39,501 nt of DNA, from the NCBI RefSeq assembly GCF_012184385.1, contig NZ_VSRL01000062.1, forward strand, positions 1-39,501. The letters are read 5' to 3'. This DNA is from Lentzea indica. GTDB taxonomy: Bacteria > Actinomycetota > Actinomycetes > Mycobacteriales > Pseudonocardiaceae. The translations under genes were made by a program, and so were the position numbers. The notes beneath the pieces are model-generated. The model ran no database searches. It had not been told where the DNA came from and saw nothing but the letters and a program-made list of their open reading frames with translations. The number at the start of each line of letters is the position of its first letter. Position 1 is the first letter of the stretch. Below are positions 1 to 6,886 of the stretch, one piece after another.

Positions 1-590
1 CAGAACTCCTCGCGCACGGCCGTCACGTCGTCGTCGAAGGCCGTGCTGGGCCGCGAGAACGAGCGCGCCGTGCCGAGCTCCTCGACCAGCAGCTCCCAGG
101 GCTCGTCCTCGCTGAGGAAGACACCTCTGTCCGCCGTGCCGAGTCCCTGTTCGCCGACCTGGCGCCACTGTCCGGAAAGGACGGTGAGGCGGAGGCGGTG
201 CCCGGTCTCGTAGGACGTGAACACGAGACCGCCGGCCGGATCGGCGAAGAAGTACGTGCCGGTGAACGGGGTCAGCGTCCGTTGCGTGGCGCTGACCAGC
301 ATTCCCAGGCCGGTGCCGGAGATCCGCAGCGCGTCCGGCGACGAGAACACCGCGGTGACGCGTCGCGGTCCGGTGTGCCAGGTGAGCGTCGCGGGGTCGG
401 CGGTCACCTCGACCGGCACCTGCTCGCCGTCGAGCAGCGGAACGAAGGAGAGCATCGGGTGCATGCCGTTGCGGTGCGACACGAGATGCACCTCCTCGGC
501 GTACGAGGCGAGTCCGACCACCGGCGACAGTGCGAACCAGGCGCCGAACCGGCTGAAGGGGATCTCGCGCACGGAGAACTCGGTTGCCAC
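1..590 (-). CDS. Putative cytoplasmic (alpha/alpha)6-type glycosidase (MGH1/GH63-like), N-terminal part only
   Basis: The frame is open from a GTG at 588-590 to the left edge, about 196 codons, and continues outside the window. It starts VATEFSVREIPFSRFGAWFA and has no signal peptide, so the product should be cytoplasmic. The beta-rich N-terminal part resembles the N-terminal domain of actinobacterial proteins annotated as MGH1-like or glycogen-debranching-like glycosidases; this is from memory of the family, and the catalytic part is not visible. The gene lies 11 bp after the second permease and is probably the last or next gene of the importer operon. It would hydrolyse the imported oligosaccharide. 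Family is uncertain; glycosidase role is inferred from this resemblance and context. Confidence 0.5.
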   Translation of the reverse strand, partial: MATEFSVREIPFSRFGAWFALSPVVGLASYAEEVHLVSHRNGMHPMLSFVPLLDGEQVPVEVTADPATLTWHTGPRRVTAVFSSPDALRISGTGLGMLVSATQRTLTPFTGTYFFADPAGGLVFTSYETGHRLRLTVLSGQWRQVGEQGLGTADRGVFLSEDEPWELLVEELGTARSFSRPSTAFDDDVTAVREEF

Positions 591-601
591 GGGGAGTCCC
601 T

Positions 602-1414
602 TCAGTCCTTCACGGCGCCGGAGGTGAGACCGGCGGCGACGAAACGCTGAGCCACCACGAGGAGCACGGTCGCCGGCACGGACGCGATCACGGCGGTGGC
701 CATGATCGAGTTCCATTCCTGGTTGTTGTTGCCGATGTAGCGGTAGATGCCGAGCGTCAGCGGCTGCAGCGGGCCACCGGAGTCGAGCGTCGCGGCGAAA
801 ACGAAGTCCGACCACGCCCACAGGAACGAGAACAGCGCTGCGGTGATCACACCGTTGCGGCTCGCGGGCAGCACGATCGAGACGAACGTGCGCCACGGTC
901 CCGCGCCGTCGATCCGGGCGGCCTGCAGCAGCTCGTCGGGCACCGACGCCATGAACGAGGTGAGGACCAGCACGGCGAACGGCACCGCGACCGTCGAGTC
1001 GGCCAGGATCAGGCCCCACACGGTGTTGGTGATGCCGAGGCGGACGTAGATGCCGTAGAACCCGAGCGCCATGATGATCCCGGGGATCATCTGCGCGACC
1101 AGCAGCACGAACCCGAACACGCGCCGTCCGGCCGGCCACAGCTTCGCCAGCGCGTACGCGGCGGGCGCGGCAAGCACGAGGGTGAGCACGACGGTTCCCA
1201 GTGCCACCAGCAGGCTCGTGCCGAAGTACGGCAGCTGCTCGCGCAGCACCCGTTCGTAGCCCTCCAGCGTGGGCGAGGCGGGGAACAGGCTCGGCGGCGA
1301 CTTCCGCATGTCGCGCGCCGGGGTGAGCGACACGACGATCATCCAGTAGACCGGGAACAACATCACCGCGGTCAGCAGCACACCCACAGCCGTTCGCCAG
1401 TACCGGGTCCTCAT
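602..1414 (-). CDS. Carbohydrate ABC transporter permease (MalG/CUT1 type)
   Basis: A 270-residue inner-membrane permease. The chosen start is the ATG at 1412-1414 (MRTRYWRTAVGV), because a longer upstream frame is only a shadow of the preceding gene. The start overlaps the stop of the upstream permease by four bases (ATGA), which implies translational coupling. It has about six hydrophobic segments and the conserved EAA loop near the middle (LLQAARIDGAGPWRTF), the site that docks the ATPase. With its partner it forms the membrane channel of a CUT1-type sugar importer. No ATPase gene is in the operon. Substrate is inferred from the shared LacI operators to be arabinose- or xylose-containing oligosaccharides. 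Confidence 0.93.
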   Translation of the reverse strand: MRTRYWRTAVGVLLTAVMLFPVYWMIVVSLTPARDMRKSPPSLFPASPTLEGYERVLREQLPYFGTSLLVALGTVVLTLVLAAPAAYALAKLWPAGRRVFGFVLLVAQMIPGIIMALGFYGIYVRLGITNTVWGLILADSTVAVPFAVLVLTSFMASVPDELLQAARIDGAGPWRTFVSIVLPASRNGVITAALFSFLWAWSDFVFAATLDSGGPLQPLTLGIYRYIGNNNQEWNSIMATAVIASVPATVLLVVAQRFVAAGLTSGAVKD

Positions 1415-2280
1415 CGGCGCTCCTGCGCGCGGATGTAGACGAGACCTGCCGCCAGCGCCATCAGGATCAGCACGTTGCCCACCGCGGCGCTGGGCCCGAA
1501 CCTCGGCAGCGGGCTGCCGAACCCGAGCTCGTAGGACCAGGTGGCGAGCGTGGAGGACGATCCGCTCGGCCCGCCCCTGGTCATGATCCAGATGATGTCG
1601 AACACCTTGATCGTGTAGACCAGGCCGAGCAGCAGGGTGATGGCCGAGACCGGGCGCAACAGGGGAAACGTGACGTACCGGAACGTCTGCCAGCCGCTCG
1701 CACCGTCCAAAGCGGACGCTTCGTTCACTTCGGCCGGAAGGTTGCGCAGTCCGCTGTAGAGCAGGACGAGGTTGAACGGGACGCCGATCCAGATGTTGGC
1801 GATGGTGACCGACACCAGGGACCACGACGGTGAGGTCAGCCAGTTGACCGGCCCGGCGCCCACGATGCCCAGCACGGCGTTCACCAGACCGGACTCGCTG
1901 TTGAGCAGCCACGCCCAGGTGGACGCCGACACGATGAGCGGCAACAACCAGGGCACCAGGAACAACGCGCGCAACGTCGCGGACAGCGGGAAGGCGCGCG
2001 CGAAGAACACCGCCAAGGCCAAGCCGATGGTGTACTGGAACACCAACGACACAACCGTGAACGCCACCGTGTTCAGCAACGCCGTCCGGAAGGCCGGGTC
2101 GGCGAACACGGTGGCGTAGTTGGCGAATCCGGCCAACGGCGCACCGCCGTACACGAACGTCCGCACGGTGTGCTCACGCAGGCTCAGATCAATGTTGGTG
2201 TACAACGGATACGCGTAACACACCACCAGGTACACCACGAGCGGGACCACGAACGCCCAGGCGGCGAGCCGCGCACGCAC
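1411..2280 (-). CDS. Carbohydrate ABC transporter permease (MalF/CUT1 type)
   Basis: A 289-residue permease starting at GTG 2278-2280 (MRARLAAWAFVVPLVV). It has hydrophobic membrane segments throughout and an EAA-type loop (EVNEASALDGASGWQTF) for ATPase contact. It follows the binding-protein gene by 6 bp and overlaps the next permease by 4 bp, so the three are one operon. It forms the heterodimeric channel with the second permease. Known CUT1 systems take up di- and oligosaccharides; the actual sugar cannot be read from the sequence. Confidence 0.93.
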   Translation of the reverse strand: MRARLAAWAFVVPLVVYLVVCYAYPLYTNIDLSLREHTVRTFVYGGAPLAGFANYATVFADPAFRTALLNTVAFTVVSLVFQYTIGLALAVFFARAFPLSATLRALFLVPWLLPLIVSASTWAWLLNSESGLVNAVLGIVGAGPVNWLTSPSWSLVSVTIANIWIGVPFNLVLLYSGLRNLPAEVNEASALDGASGWQTFRYVTFPLLRPVSAITLLLGLVYTIKVFDIIWIMTRGGPSGSSSTLATWSYELGFGSPLPRFGPSAAVGNVLILMALAAGLVYIRAQERR

Positions 2281-2286
2281 CGGCGG

Positions 2287-3513
2287 CTACTTCGCGGACG
2301 CCGCGGCGGCCTGGGCGTCCTTCAGCGCTGCGTCCGGTGTCTTAGCACCGGTGAGTGCGGCCTGCACGGCGCCCCACAGCGGCTGCGAGATCCGCGGGTA
2401 GCGGGTGCCGAGGTTGTCACCGGTGCGCCCCTTCGCGTTCCGCACGGCTTCCACCCAGACCTTGAGCTCCGGCAACGCGGTCACCTGTTGCTCCTGCACC
2501 GACGGCACCGCCGAGACGTAGGTCAGCGCGGTGTCGGTGGCGAGCACCCGGTCGGGACCGGTGAGGCACGTGGCGATCTGCGCCGCCTTGCTCTCCGTGC
2601 CCTTGTCGTCCTGCACGGGAACGGTGACGAACTCGCCACCCGTCGGCGCGGGCGCCGTTCCCCCTGTGCGGCCGGGGATCGCGATCACGCCGTACTCGAA
2701 GCCGGCCTTCTTCGCGTTCTGCAGCTGCCAGGTGCCGTTCTCGGCGAAGGCGTACTCCCCGGTGGCGAACTCCTGCCAGCTGGTGGTCTGGGTGTTGCCG
2801 ATGACGGAGTTCGGCGCGTGTCCCTGGTCGAGCCAGGACTTCCACAGCGTCAGCGCGCTGACCGCCTGCGCGGAGGAGAGGTCCGTGAGCGCCGCGCCCG
2901 CACCCCAGAACCACGGCAGGAACTGGAACGTGCCCTCCTCGGTGCCGATCGCCGAGAACGTGATGCCCTTCTTGCCCGCGGCCTTCACCTTGGCCAGCGC
3001 AGCGTCCAGCGACGCCCAGTCCTTGACCGACGCAGGGTCGACGCCGGCGGCGCTGAGCACTGCCTTGTTGTAGTAGAGGGCAAGGGTGTTCGCACCGATC
3101 GGCGTGCCGTAGGTCTTCCCGTTCAGCGTGCCCGCGGCCACGAGGTTGGGCGACGACGCCGAGGCGTCGAGGCCGACGTCGGAGTTCGACCTGAGCACTC
3201 CGGCCTCGGCGAGCGTGGAGACCACGGGGTTGTCGACGACCAGCACCTGCGGCGCGGTGCGTTGCTGCGCCGCGAGCAGCACCTTGTTGGTGAGATCGGT
3301 GGTGTCGTAGGCCTGGCGCTGGATCTTGATCCCGGCCTGCGCCCCGCACGCCTCGATCGTGCGCACCCACTCGGAGTCGCCGGCGAACTGCGGATACGGG
3401 TCCCAGACGGAGAACGTGTCCGGAGCCGAGCCCGGCGCGGACGAACAGGCCGCCGCCGACACGGCCAGCCCTGCCGCGGTCAGCAGCCGGAAAACAGCCG
3501 CGCGTCGCATCAT
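2287..3513 (-). CDS. Extracellular sugar-binding lipoprotein of the ABC importer
   Basis: A 408-residue solute-binding protein. Start chosen at the ATG 3511-3513, because AGGAGG lies just upstream on the minus strand (3517-3522) and the result is MMRRAAVFRLLTAAGLAVSA, a normal lipoprotein signal. The likely lipidated Cys is residue 23 (AAAC, a slightly weak lipobox), followed by a Ser/Ala/Pro-rich spacer. An upstream in-frame ATG at 3546 would place the operator palindrome inside the gene and has no good ribosome site. The mature part has the family-1 sugar-binding pattern (YNKAVLSAAGVDPASVKDW; TGEYAFAENGTWQL). It delivers oligosaccharides to the two permeases. First gene of an operon preceded by two copies of the CGAACCGGTTCG operator. 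Confidence 0.93.
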   Translation of the reverse strand: MMRRAAVFRLLTAAGLAVSAAACSSAPGSAPDTFSVWDPYPQFAGDSEWVRTIEACGAQAGIKIQRQAYDTTDLTNKVLLAAQQRTAPQVLVVDNPVVSTLAEAGVLRSNSDVGLDASASSPNLVAAGTLNGKTYGTPIGANTLALYYNKAVLSAAGVDPASVKDWASLDAALAKVKAAGKKGITFSAIGTEEGTFQFLPWFWGAGAALTDLSSAQAVSALTLWKSWLDQGHAPNSVIGNTQTTSWQEFATGEYAFAENGTWQLQNAKKAGFEYGVIAIPGRTGGTAPAPTGGEFVTVPVQDDKGTESKAAQIATCLTGPDRVLATDTALTYVSAVPSVQEQQVTALPELKVWVEAVRNAKGRTGDNLGTRYPRISQPLWGAVQAALTGAKTPDAALKDAQAAAASAK

Positions 3514-3545
3514 GGTCCTCCTGCCGACTTCGTTGACGACGTTCA

Positions 3546-3559
3546 TCGAACCGGTTCGA
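3546..3559. promoter_or_regulatory. LacI-type operator O1, importer promoter
   Basis: Perfect 14-bp palindrome TCGAACCGGTTCGA with a central CG, as in LacI-family sites. It sits between the predicted importer -10 box and the binding-protein start, where a bound repressor would block initiation or elongation. Same core as sites at 3635, 4957 and 5022. Confidence 0.82.
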
Positions 3560-3577
3560 CCTTGGAGCAGCCGCGCC

Positions 3578-3607
3578 AACGTAGCCGTCTCAAGTGATGG
3601 CGTGCAA
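3578..3607 (-). promoter_or_regulatory. Predicted importer operon promoter
   Basis: On the minus strand TTGCAC (3607-3602), an 18-bp spacer and TACGTT (3583-3578) match housekeeping -35/-10 boxes. Operators lie on both sides: O1 downstream near the expected start, and the 3635 site upstream of -35. Prediction by eye only. Confidence 0.55.
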
Positions 3608-3634
3608 GAGGGTGTGGCCTACGATGTCGAAGGT

Positions 3635-3646
3635 CGAACCGGTTCG
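3635..3646. promoter_or_regulatory. LacI-type operator O2, between the importer and lacI promoters
   Basis: Perfect 12-bp palindrome CGAACCGGTTCG, about 88 bp centre to centre from O1. It lies 28 bp before the lacI start codon and just after a TACGAT (3620-3625) that could be the lacI -10 box, so it could serve autoregulation as well as looping with O1. Confidence 0.78.
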
Positions 3647-3674
3647 TTCGACGGGCCGGAGACGGGAAACGGGC

Positions 3675-4688
3675 ATGAACATCGGAGAGATCGCCAGGCG
3701 GGCCGGGGTGTCCCGCAGCACCGTGTCGTACGCGTTGAGCGGGAAACGGCCGGTGTCCGCGGCGACCGTGCGGCGGATCAACGACGTCATCGCCGAGCTC
3801 GGCTATCGGCCGAACGCCAGCGCCCGCGCGCTCGCCGAGGGGCGCACGAGGACGCTCGGCCTGGTGATCCCGCCCGCGAGCACCCGGCTGACCGACGTCC
3901 AGCTGAGCTTCGTGGCCAGCGTCGTCGAGGCAGCCGCCGCGCACGACCACGACGTGCTGCTGTCGCCCAGCGGCGGCGACCACGACCGCTCGTTCGACCG
4001 CGTCGTGACCGGCCGCCGGGTGGACGGGGTGATCCTCATGGAGATCCTCCTGCACGACCCGAGGGTCGAACGGCTCACCAGCACCGGGCTTCCGTTCGTC
4101 ACGATCGGCCACGTCGTGGACTCCGCGGCGTCGTGGTGGGTCGACGTCGACTACGCCGGGCTGATCAGCCGCTGCGTGCGTCACCTCGCCGACCTGGGGC
4201 ACGAGCAGGTCGTGCTGATCAACCGGTCGGACGAGCTGGTCGCGTCGGGCTACGGCCCCTCGATGCGCGCGACGGCCGGGTTCCTCGAGACCGCCGAGGG
4301 ATTCGGCATGACGGCGCACGACGTGTGCTGCGCCGACGACCCCGCCGCCGGTCTCGCCTGCTTCGAGCAGATCCGCGCCCGCTGGCCTGAGGTCACGGCG
4401 GCCGTGACGATCAACGAGGCGGCCCTGCCGGGTGTGCAGCGCGCGTTGCACCGTGCCGAGCTGGACGTGCCCCGCGACTTCTCCCTCACCGGAGTGATCG
4501 CTGATCGGCTGGCAGACGACTTCCACCCGCCGCTGACCGCCGCTGACGTCCCGGCGGGACAGATGGCTCAGCTGGCCGTCGACCTGCTGATGGAGCAGAT
4601 CAACGACCCGTCGGCGACGCCGAGGCACGCGTTGCTGGCGCCGCCCATCACGTTGCGCTCCAGCACCGGCGCCCGCCGCCGGAACTGA
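3675..4688 (+). CDS. LacI-family transcriptional repressor (LacI 1)
   Basis: A 337-residue regulator. Start chosen at ATG 3675 (MNIGEIARRAGVSRSTVSYA), which puts the helix-turn-helix at residues 3-22 as usual for LacI proteins; earlier in-frame ATGs would run through the operator. The hinge helix (residues about 45-60: YRPNASARALAEG) is followed by a periplasmic-binding-type effector domain with the standard TLGLVIPP and VDGVILME strands. It is divergent from the sugar importer. Its most likely targets are the four CGAACCGGTTCG palindromes at 3546, 3635, 4957 and 5022, which would put importer, own gene and the GH39-like/GH54 operon in one regulon. Inducer is inferred to be an arabinose-containing oligosaccharide. 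Confidence 0.93.
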   Translation: MNIGEIARRAGVSRSTVSYALSGKRPVSAATVRRINDVIAELGYRPNASARALAEGRTRTLGLVIPPASTRLTDVQLSFVASVVEAAAAHDHDVLLSPSGGDHDRSFDRVVTGRRVDGVILMEILLHDPRVERLTSTGLPFVTIGHVVDSAASWWVDVDYAGLISRCVRHLADLGHEQVVLINRSDELVASGYGPSMRATAGFLETAEGFGMTAHDVCCADDPAAGLACFEQIRARWPEVTAAVTINEAALPGVQRALHRAELDVPRDFSLTGVIADRLADDFHPPLTAADVPAGQMAQLAVDLLMEQINDPSATPRHALLAPPITLRSSTGARRRN

Positions 4689-4739
4689 GCACCTGGCCAG
4701 GAGCCTGCCGCAACCTCAGCGGCCCGTTAGCGCCGAGAC

Positions 4740-4885
4740 CATCTGCAAGTACCACCGACTCTTGATCAAATCGCCCTCAACCACACCCAACTCGTTCCGC
4801 ACCGACGCCATGCGCTCGTGCCCGGCGCGACCTGTCGGGTGTAGTTACGCGCCTGTTGATGTTGAGTTGGCGGTACTTGCAGACG
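4740..4885. repeat. 146-bp element bounded by 22-bp imperfect inverted repeats
   Basis: The left arm 4740-4761 and the reverse complement of 4864-4885 agree at 19 of 22 positions; the shared core is TCTGCAAGTACC. Size and terminal repeats are MITE-like, but I see no clear target duplication. It could also be a long regulatory stem. It fills most of the 381-bp gap between lacI and the GH39-like gene; short reading frames here have no homology or ribosome site I can support. Confidence 0.5.
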
Positions 4886-4956
4886 CCATCGGGGCCACGC
4901 GTGGGACCGCTCGGCAAGTGACGGACTGGACTTCAGGCAGCCTGCTCATGCAAGGA

Positions 4957-4968
4957 CGAACCGGTTCG
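4957..4968. promoter_or_regulatory. LacI-type operator, upstream copy of the GH39-like promoter
   Basis: Perfect palindrome CGAACCGGTTCG, 13 bp upstream of the predicted -35 box. Paired with the site at 5022, centres about 66 bp apart, mirroring the two-site layout of the importer promoter. Confidence 0.8.
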
Positions 4969-4981
4969 ACTTTCTAGACCC

Positions 4982-5011
4982 TTGCTGTGAGCTGTTGTCT
5001 GGGCGTACTTT
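4982..5011 (+). promoter_or_regulatory. Predicted promoter of the GH39-like/GH54 operon
   Basis: TTGCTG (4982-4987), an 18-bp spacer and TACTTT (5006-5011). The two LacI-type operators at 4957 and 5022 bracket it. Read by eye, not measured. Confidence 0.55.
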
Positions 5012-5021
5012 CACTCTTCGA

Positions 5022-5035
5022 TCGAACCGGTTCGA
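5022..5035. promoter_or_regulatory. LacI-type operator, downstream copy of the GH39-like promoter
   Basis: Perfect 14-bp palindrome TCGAACCGGTTCGA, identical to O1 at 3546. It begins 10 bp after the predicted -10 box, at or just after the expected transcription start. Confidence 0.82.
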
Positions 5036-5069
5036 GTCTCCGTCACCCCTGACCAGTTACGGAGCCCTC

Positions 5070-6869
5070 ATGGTTCAGCGACGAACCAGCACCATCCTCC
5101 TGGCAGTCATGGCGTCCACGCTCGCCTTCACCGCACCGGCCCAGGCCGCGAACGAGTCCATCAGCGTCGACTTCTCCGTCACCAACGGCACACCCACCTA
5201 CCGCGCCTCCGGCTGGATCTACGGCATGACGGAGAACGGCACGGGTCCGGCCGACCACTTCTTCCGCGACGTCAAGTTCCGCTACATGCGGGCAGGCGGT
5301 GCCCAGCTCGACAGCCCGGGCGGCTGGGTGTCGGGCAAGTACGACCGCCGCTGGAACTCGACCAGAGCCCAGCTGCTGCGGACCCGCTCGCTGGGCGGAG
5401 AGTTCGTCCTGCTCCCCCACGACCTGTGGGGCGCCGACGGATATCCGATCTCCCGCTTCCCCGGCGACAACGGCAACTGGACCGACTACGACAACTTCCT
5501 CACCCGGCTCATCGCCGACGTGCGGGCAACGGGTGCCCCGGTCCAGTGGGACCTGTGGAACGAACCCAACATCACGCTGTTCTGGAACCGGCCGCAGGCC
5601 CAGTACTTCGAGCTGTGGCGACGCACCTACCAACGCGTCAGGGCGGCCTTCCCCGACCAGCTGATCGTCGGGCCGAGCTTCGCGGGCGTGCCGTCGAACG
5701 GCGGGTGGTGGACCCAGTACCTGGACTTCGTGCGCGCCAACAACGTCGTGCCCGACATCATCAGCTGGCACTCCCTGCCTGGCGATCCGGTGGCCAACGT
5801 CGCGGTGGCGAACGCGACGCTCGACGCGCGCGGCATCCCGCACCTACGGCCGTACCAGATCAACGAGTACGGCGCCGGAAACGAGCAGAACCCCGGCGAC
5901 GGCTCGTGGTACATCGCGCGGCTGGAACGGGCCCGTGCCGACGGCCTGCGCGCCAACTGGGCGAGTGCCGGAAACCTGCACAACGATCTCGGCAACCTGC
6001 TCGTCCGCAACTCGGCAGGACAGCACCAGCCCAAGGGCGAGTGGTGGGTCTACCGCTTCTACGGCTCGCAGACCGGCCAGATCGTCGCCACGACACCGAG
6101 CCAGTCCTACGACTCGTTCGCCACCAAGGCGAACGGCGTGGCGAAGATCCTCGTCGGCGGTGGCAGCACGACCGGCAACGTCGCGGTCGGCCTGCAGCGG
6201 CTGGACACCACGACCGGCATCGTGCAGAACAACCAGGTGCGGGTGCTCGTCCAACGCATCCCGCACAACAACGGCGGCGCCGTGCAGGGGCCGATCACCG
6301 TGCAGAACACCGTCGTTTCCCTGTCCGGCAACGGAACGACGGTCAACGTGCCGCACAACAACGTCGACGAGACGTTCACCGTCACGCTCCTTCCTCCCTC
6401 CGACAACGGCTTCCAGACCGTCGCCGCCGCTCAGCACTCCCAGCAGTGCCTGGACAACACGAACATGAGCACCGCCGACGGCAACCAGCAGCAGCAGTTC
6501 CACTGCGAAGGCGGCGACCAGCAGCTGTGGAACTTCATCCCGGTGCAGGGTGTCGCCGGCACCTACACCGTCGTGAACCAGCAGTCGGGCAAGTGCCTCG
6601 ACGTCAGCGGTGCTTCGATCGCGGACGGTGCCGCTGTCACGCAGCAGACCTGCTCCCCCGGTGCGACGAGCCAGCAGTACACCCCGCGGAGGGTCACGTA
6701 CAGCGGCAACGATCCGCACGACCATCAACTCGTCGCGCGGCACAGCGGCAAGTGCGTCGACGTCAACGGGATCTCCACCGCGGCAGGCGCCCGGCTCATC
6801 CAGTGGACCTGCAAGTCCTCCAGCCAGAACAGTGAGCTCAACCAGACCTGGCGGCTCTGGGGCCGTTAA
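5070..6869 (+). CDS. Secreted GH39-like glycosidase with C-terminal RICIN (CBM13) domain
   Basis: A 599-residue secreted enzyme. Start is ATG 5070 with GGAG at 5061-5064; the signal peptide ends near residue 27 (APAQA-A). Residues about 30-330 form a clan GH-A barrel: the WNEPN motif gives the acid/base Glu165 and QINEYG the nucleophile Glu266, spaced as in retaining GH39-type enzymes. A beta-sandwich (about 340-430) follows, then a ricin-type lectin domain (about 440-599) with repeated GKCLDV/QW motifs. GH39 and relatives act on xylosides, arabinosides and other glycosides; the exact specificity is not readable. Two CGAACCGGTTCG operators precede it and GH54 follows after 17 bp, which suggests action on arabinose-rich side chains. 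It could belong to a related GH-A family rather than GH39 proper. Confidence 0.82.
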   Translation: MVQRRTSTILLAVMASTLAFTAPAQAANESISVDFSVTNGTPTYRASGWIYGMTENGTGPADHFFRDVKFRYMRAGGAQLDSPGGWVSGKYDRRWNSTRAQLLRTRSLGGEFVLLPHDLWGADGYPISRFPGDNGNWTDYDNFLTRLIADVRATGAPVQWDLWNEPNITLFWNRPQAQYFELWRRTYQRVRAAFPDQLIVGPSFAGVPSNGGWWTQYLDFVRANNVVPDIISWHSLPGDPVANVAVANATLDARGIPHLRPYQINEYGAGNEQNPGDGSWYIARLERARADGLRANWASAGNLHNDLGNLLVRNSAGQHQPKGEWWVYRFYGSQTGQIVATTPSQSYDSFATKANGVAKILVGGGSTTGNVAVGLQRLDTTTGIVQNNQVRVLVQRIPHNNGGAVQGPITVQNTVVSLSGNGTTVNVPHNNVDETFTVTLLPPSDNGFQTVAAAQHSQQCLDNTNMSTADGNQQQQFHCEGGDQQLWNFIPVQGVAGTYTVVNQQSGKCLDVSGASIADGAAVTQQTCSPGATSQQYTPRRVTYSGNDPHDHQLVARHSGKCVDVNGISTAAGARLIQWTCKSSSQNSELNQTWRLWGR

Positions 6870-6886
6870 ACGAAGGAGTTGCAACG

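Noticed and set aside
4762-4977. 71-codon ORF upstream of the GH39-like gene
   Set aside because: No ribosome site, atypical composition, overlaps the inverted-repeat element and an operator.
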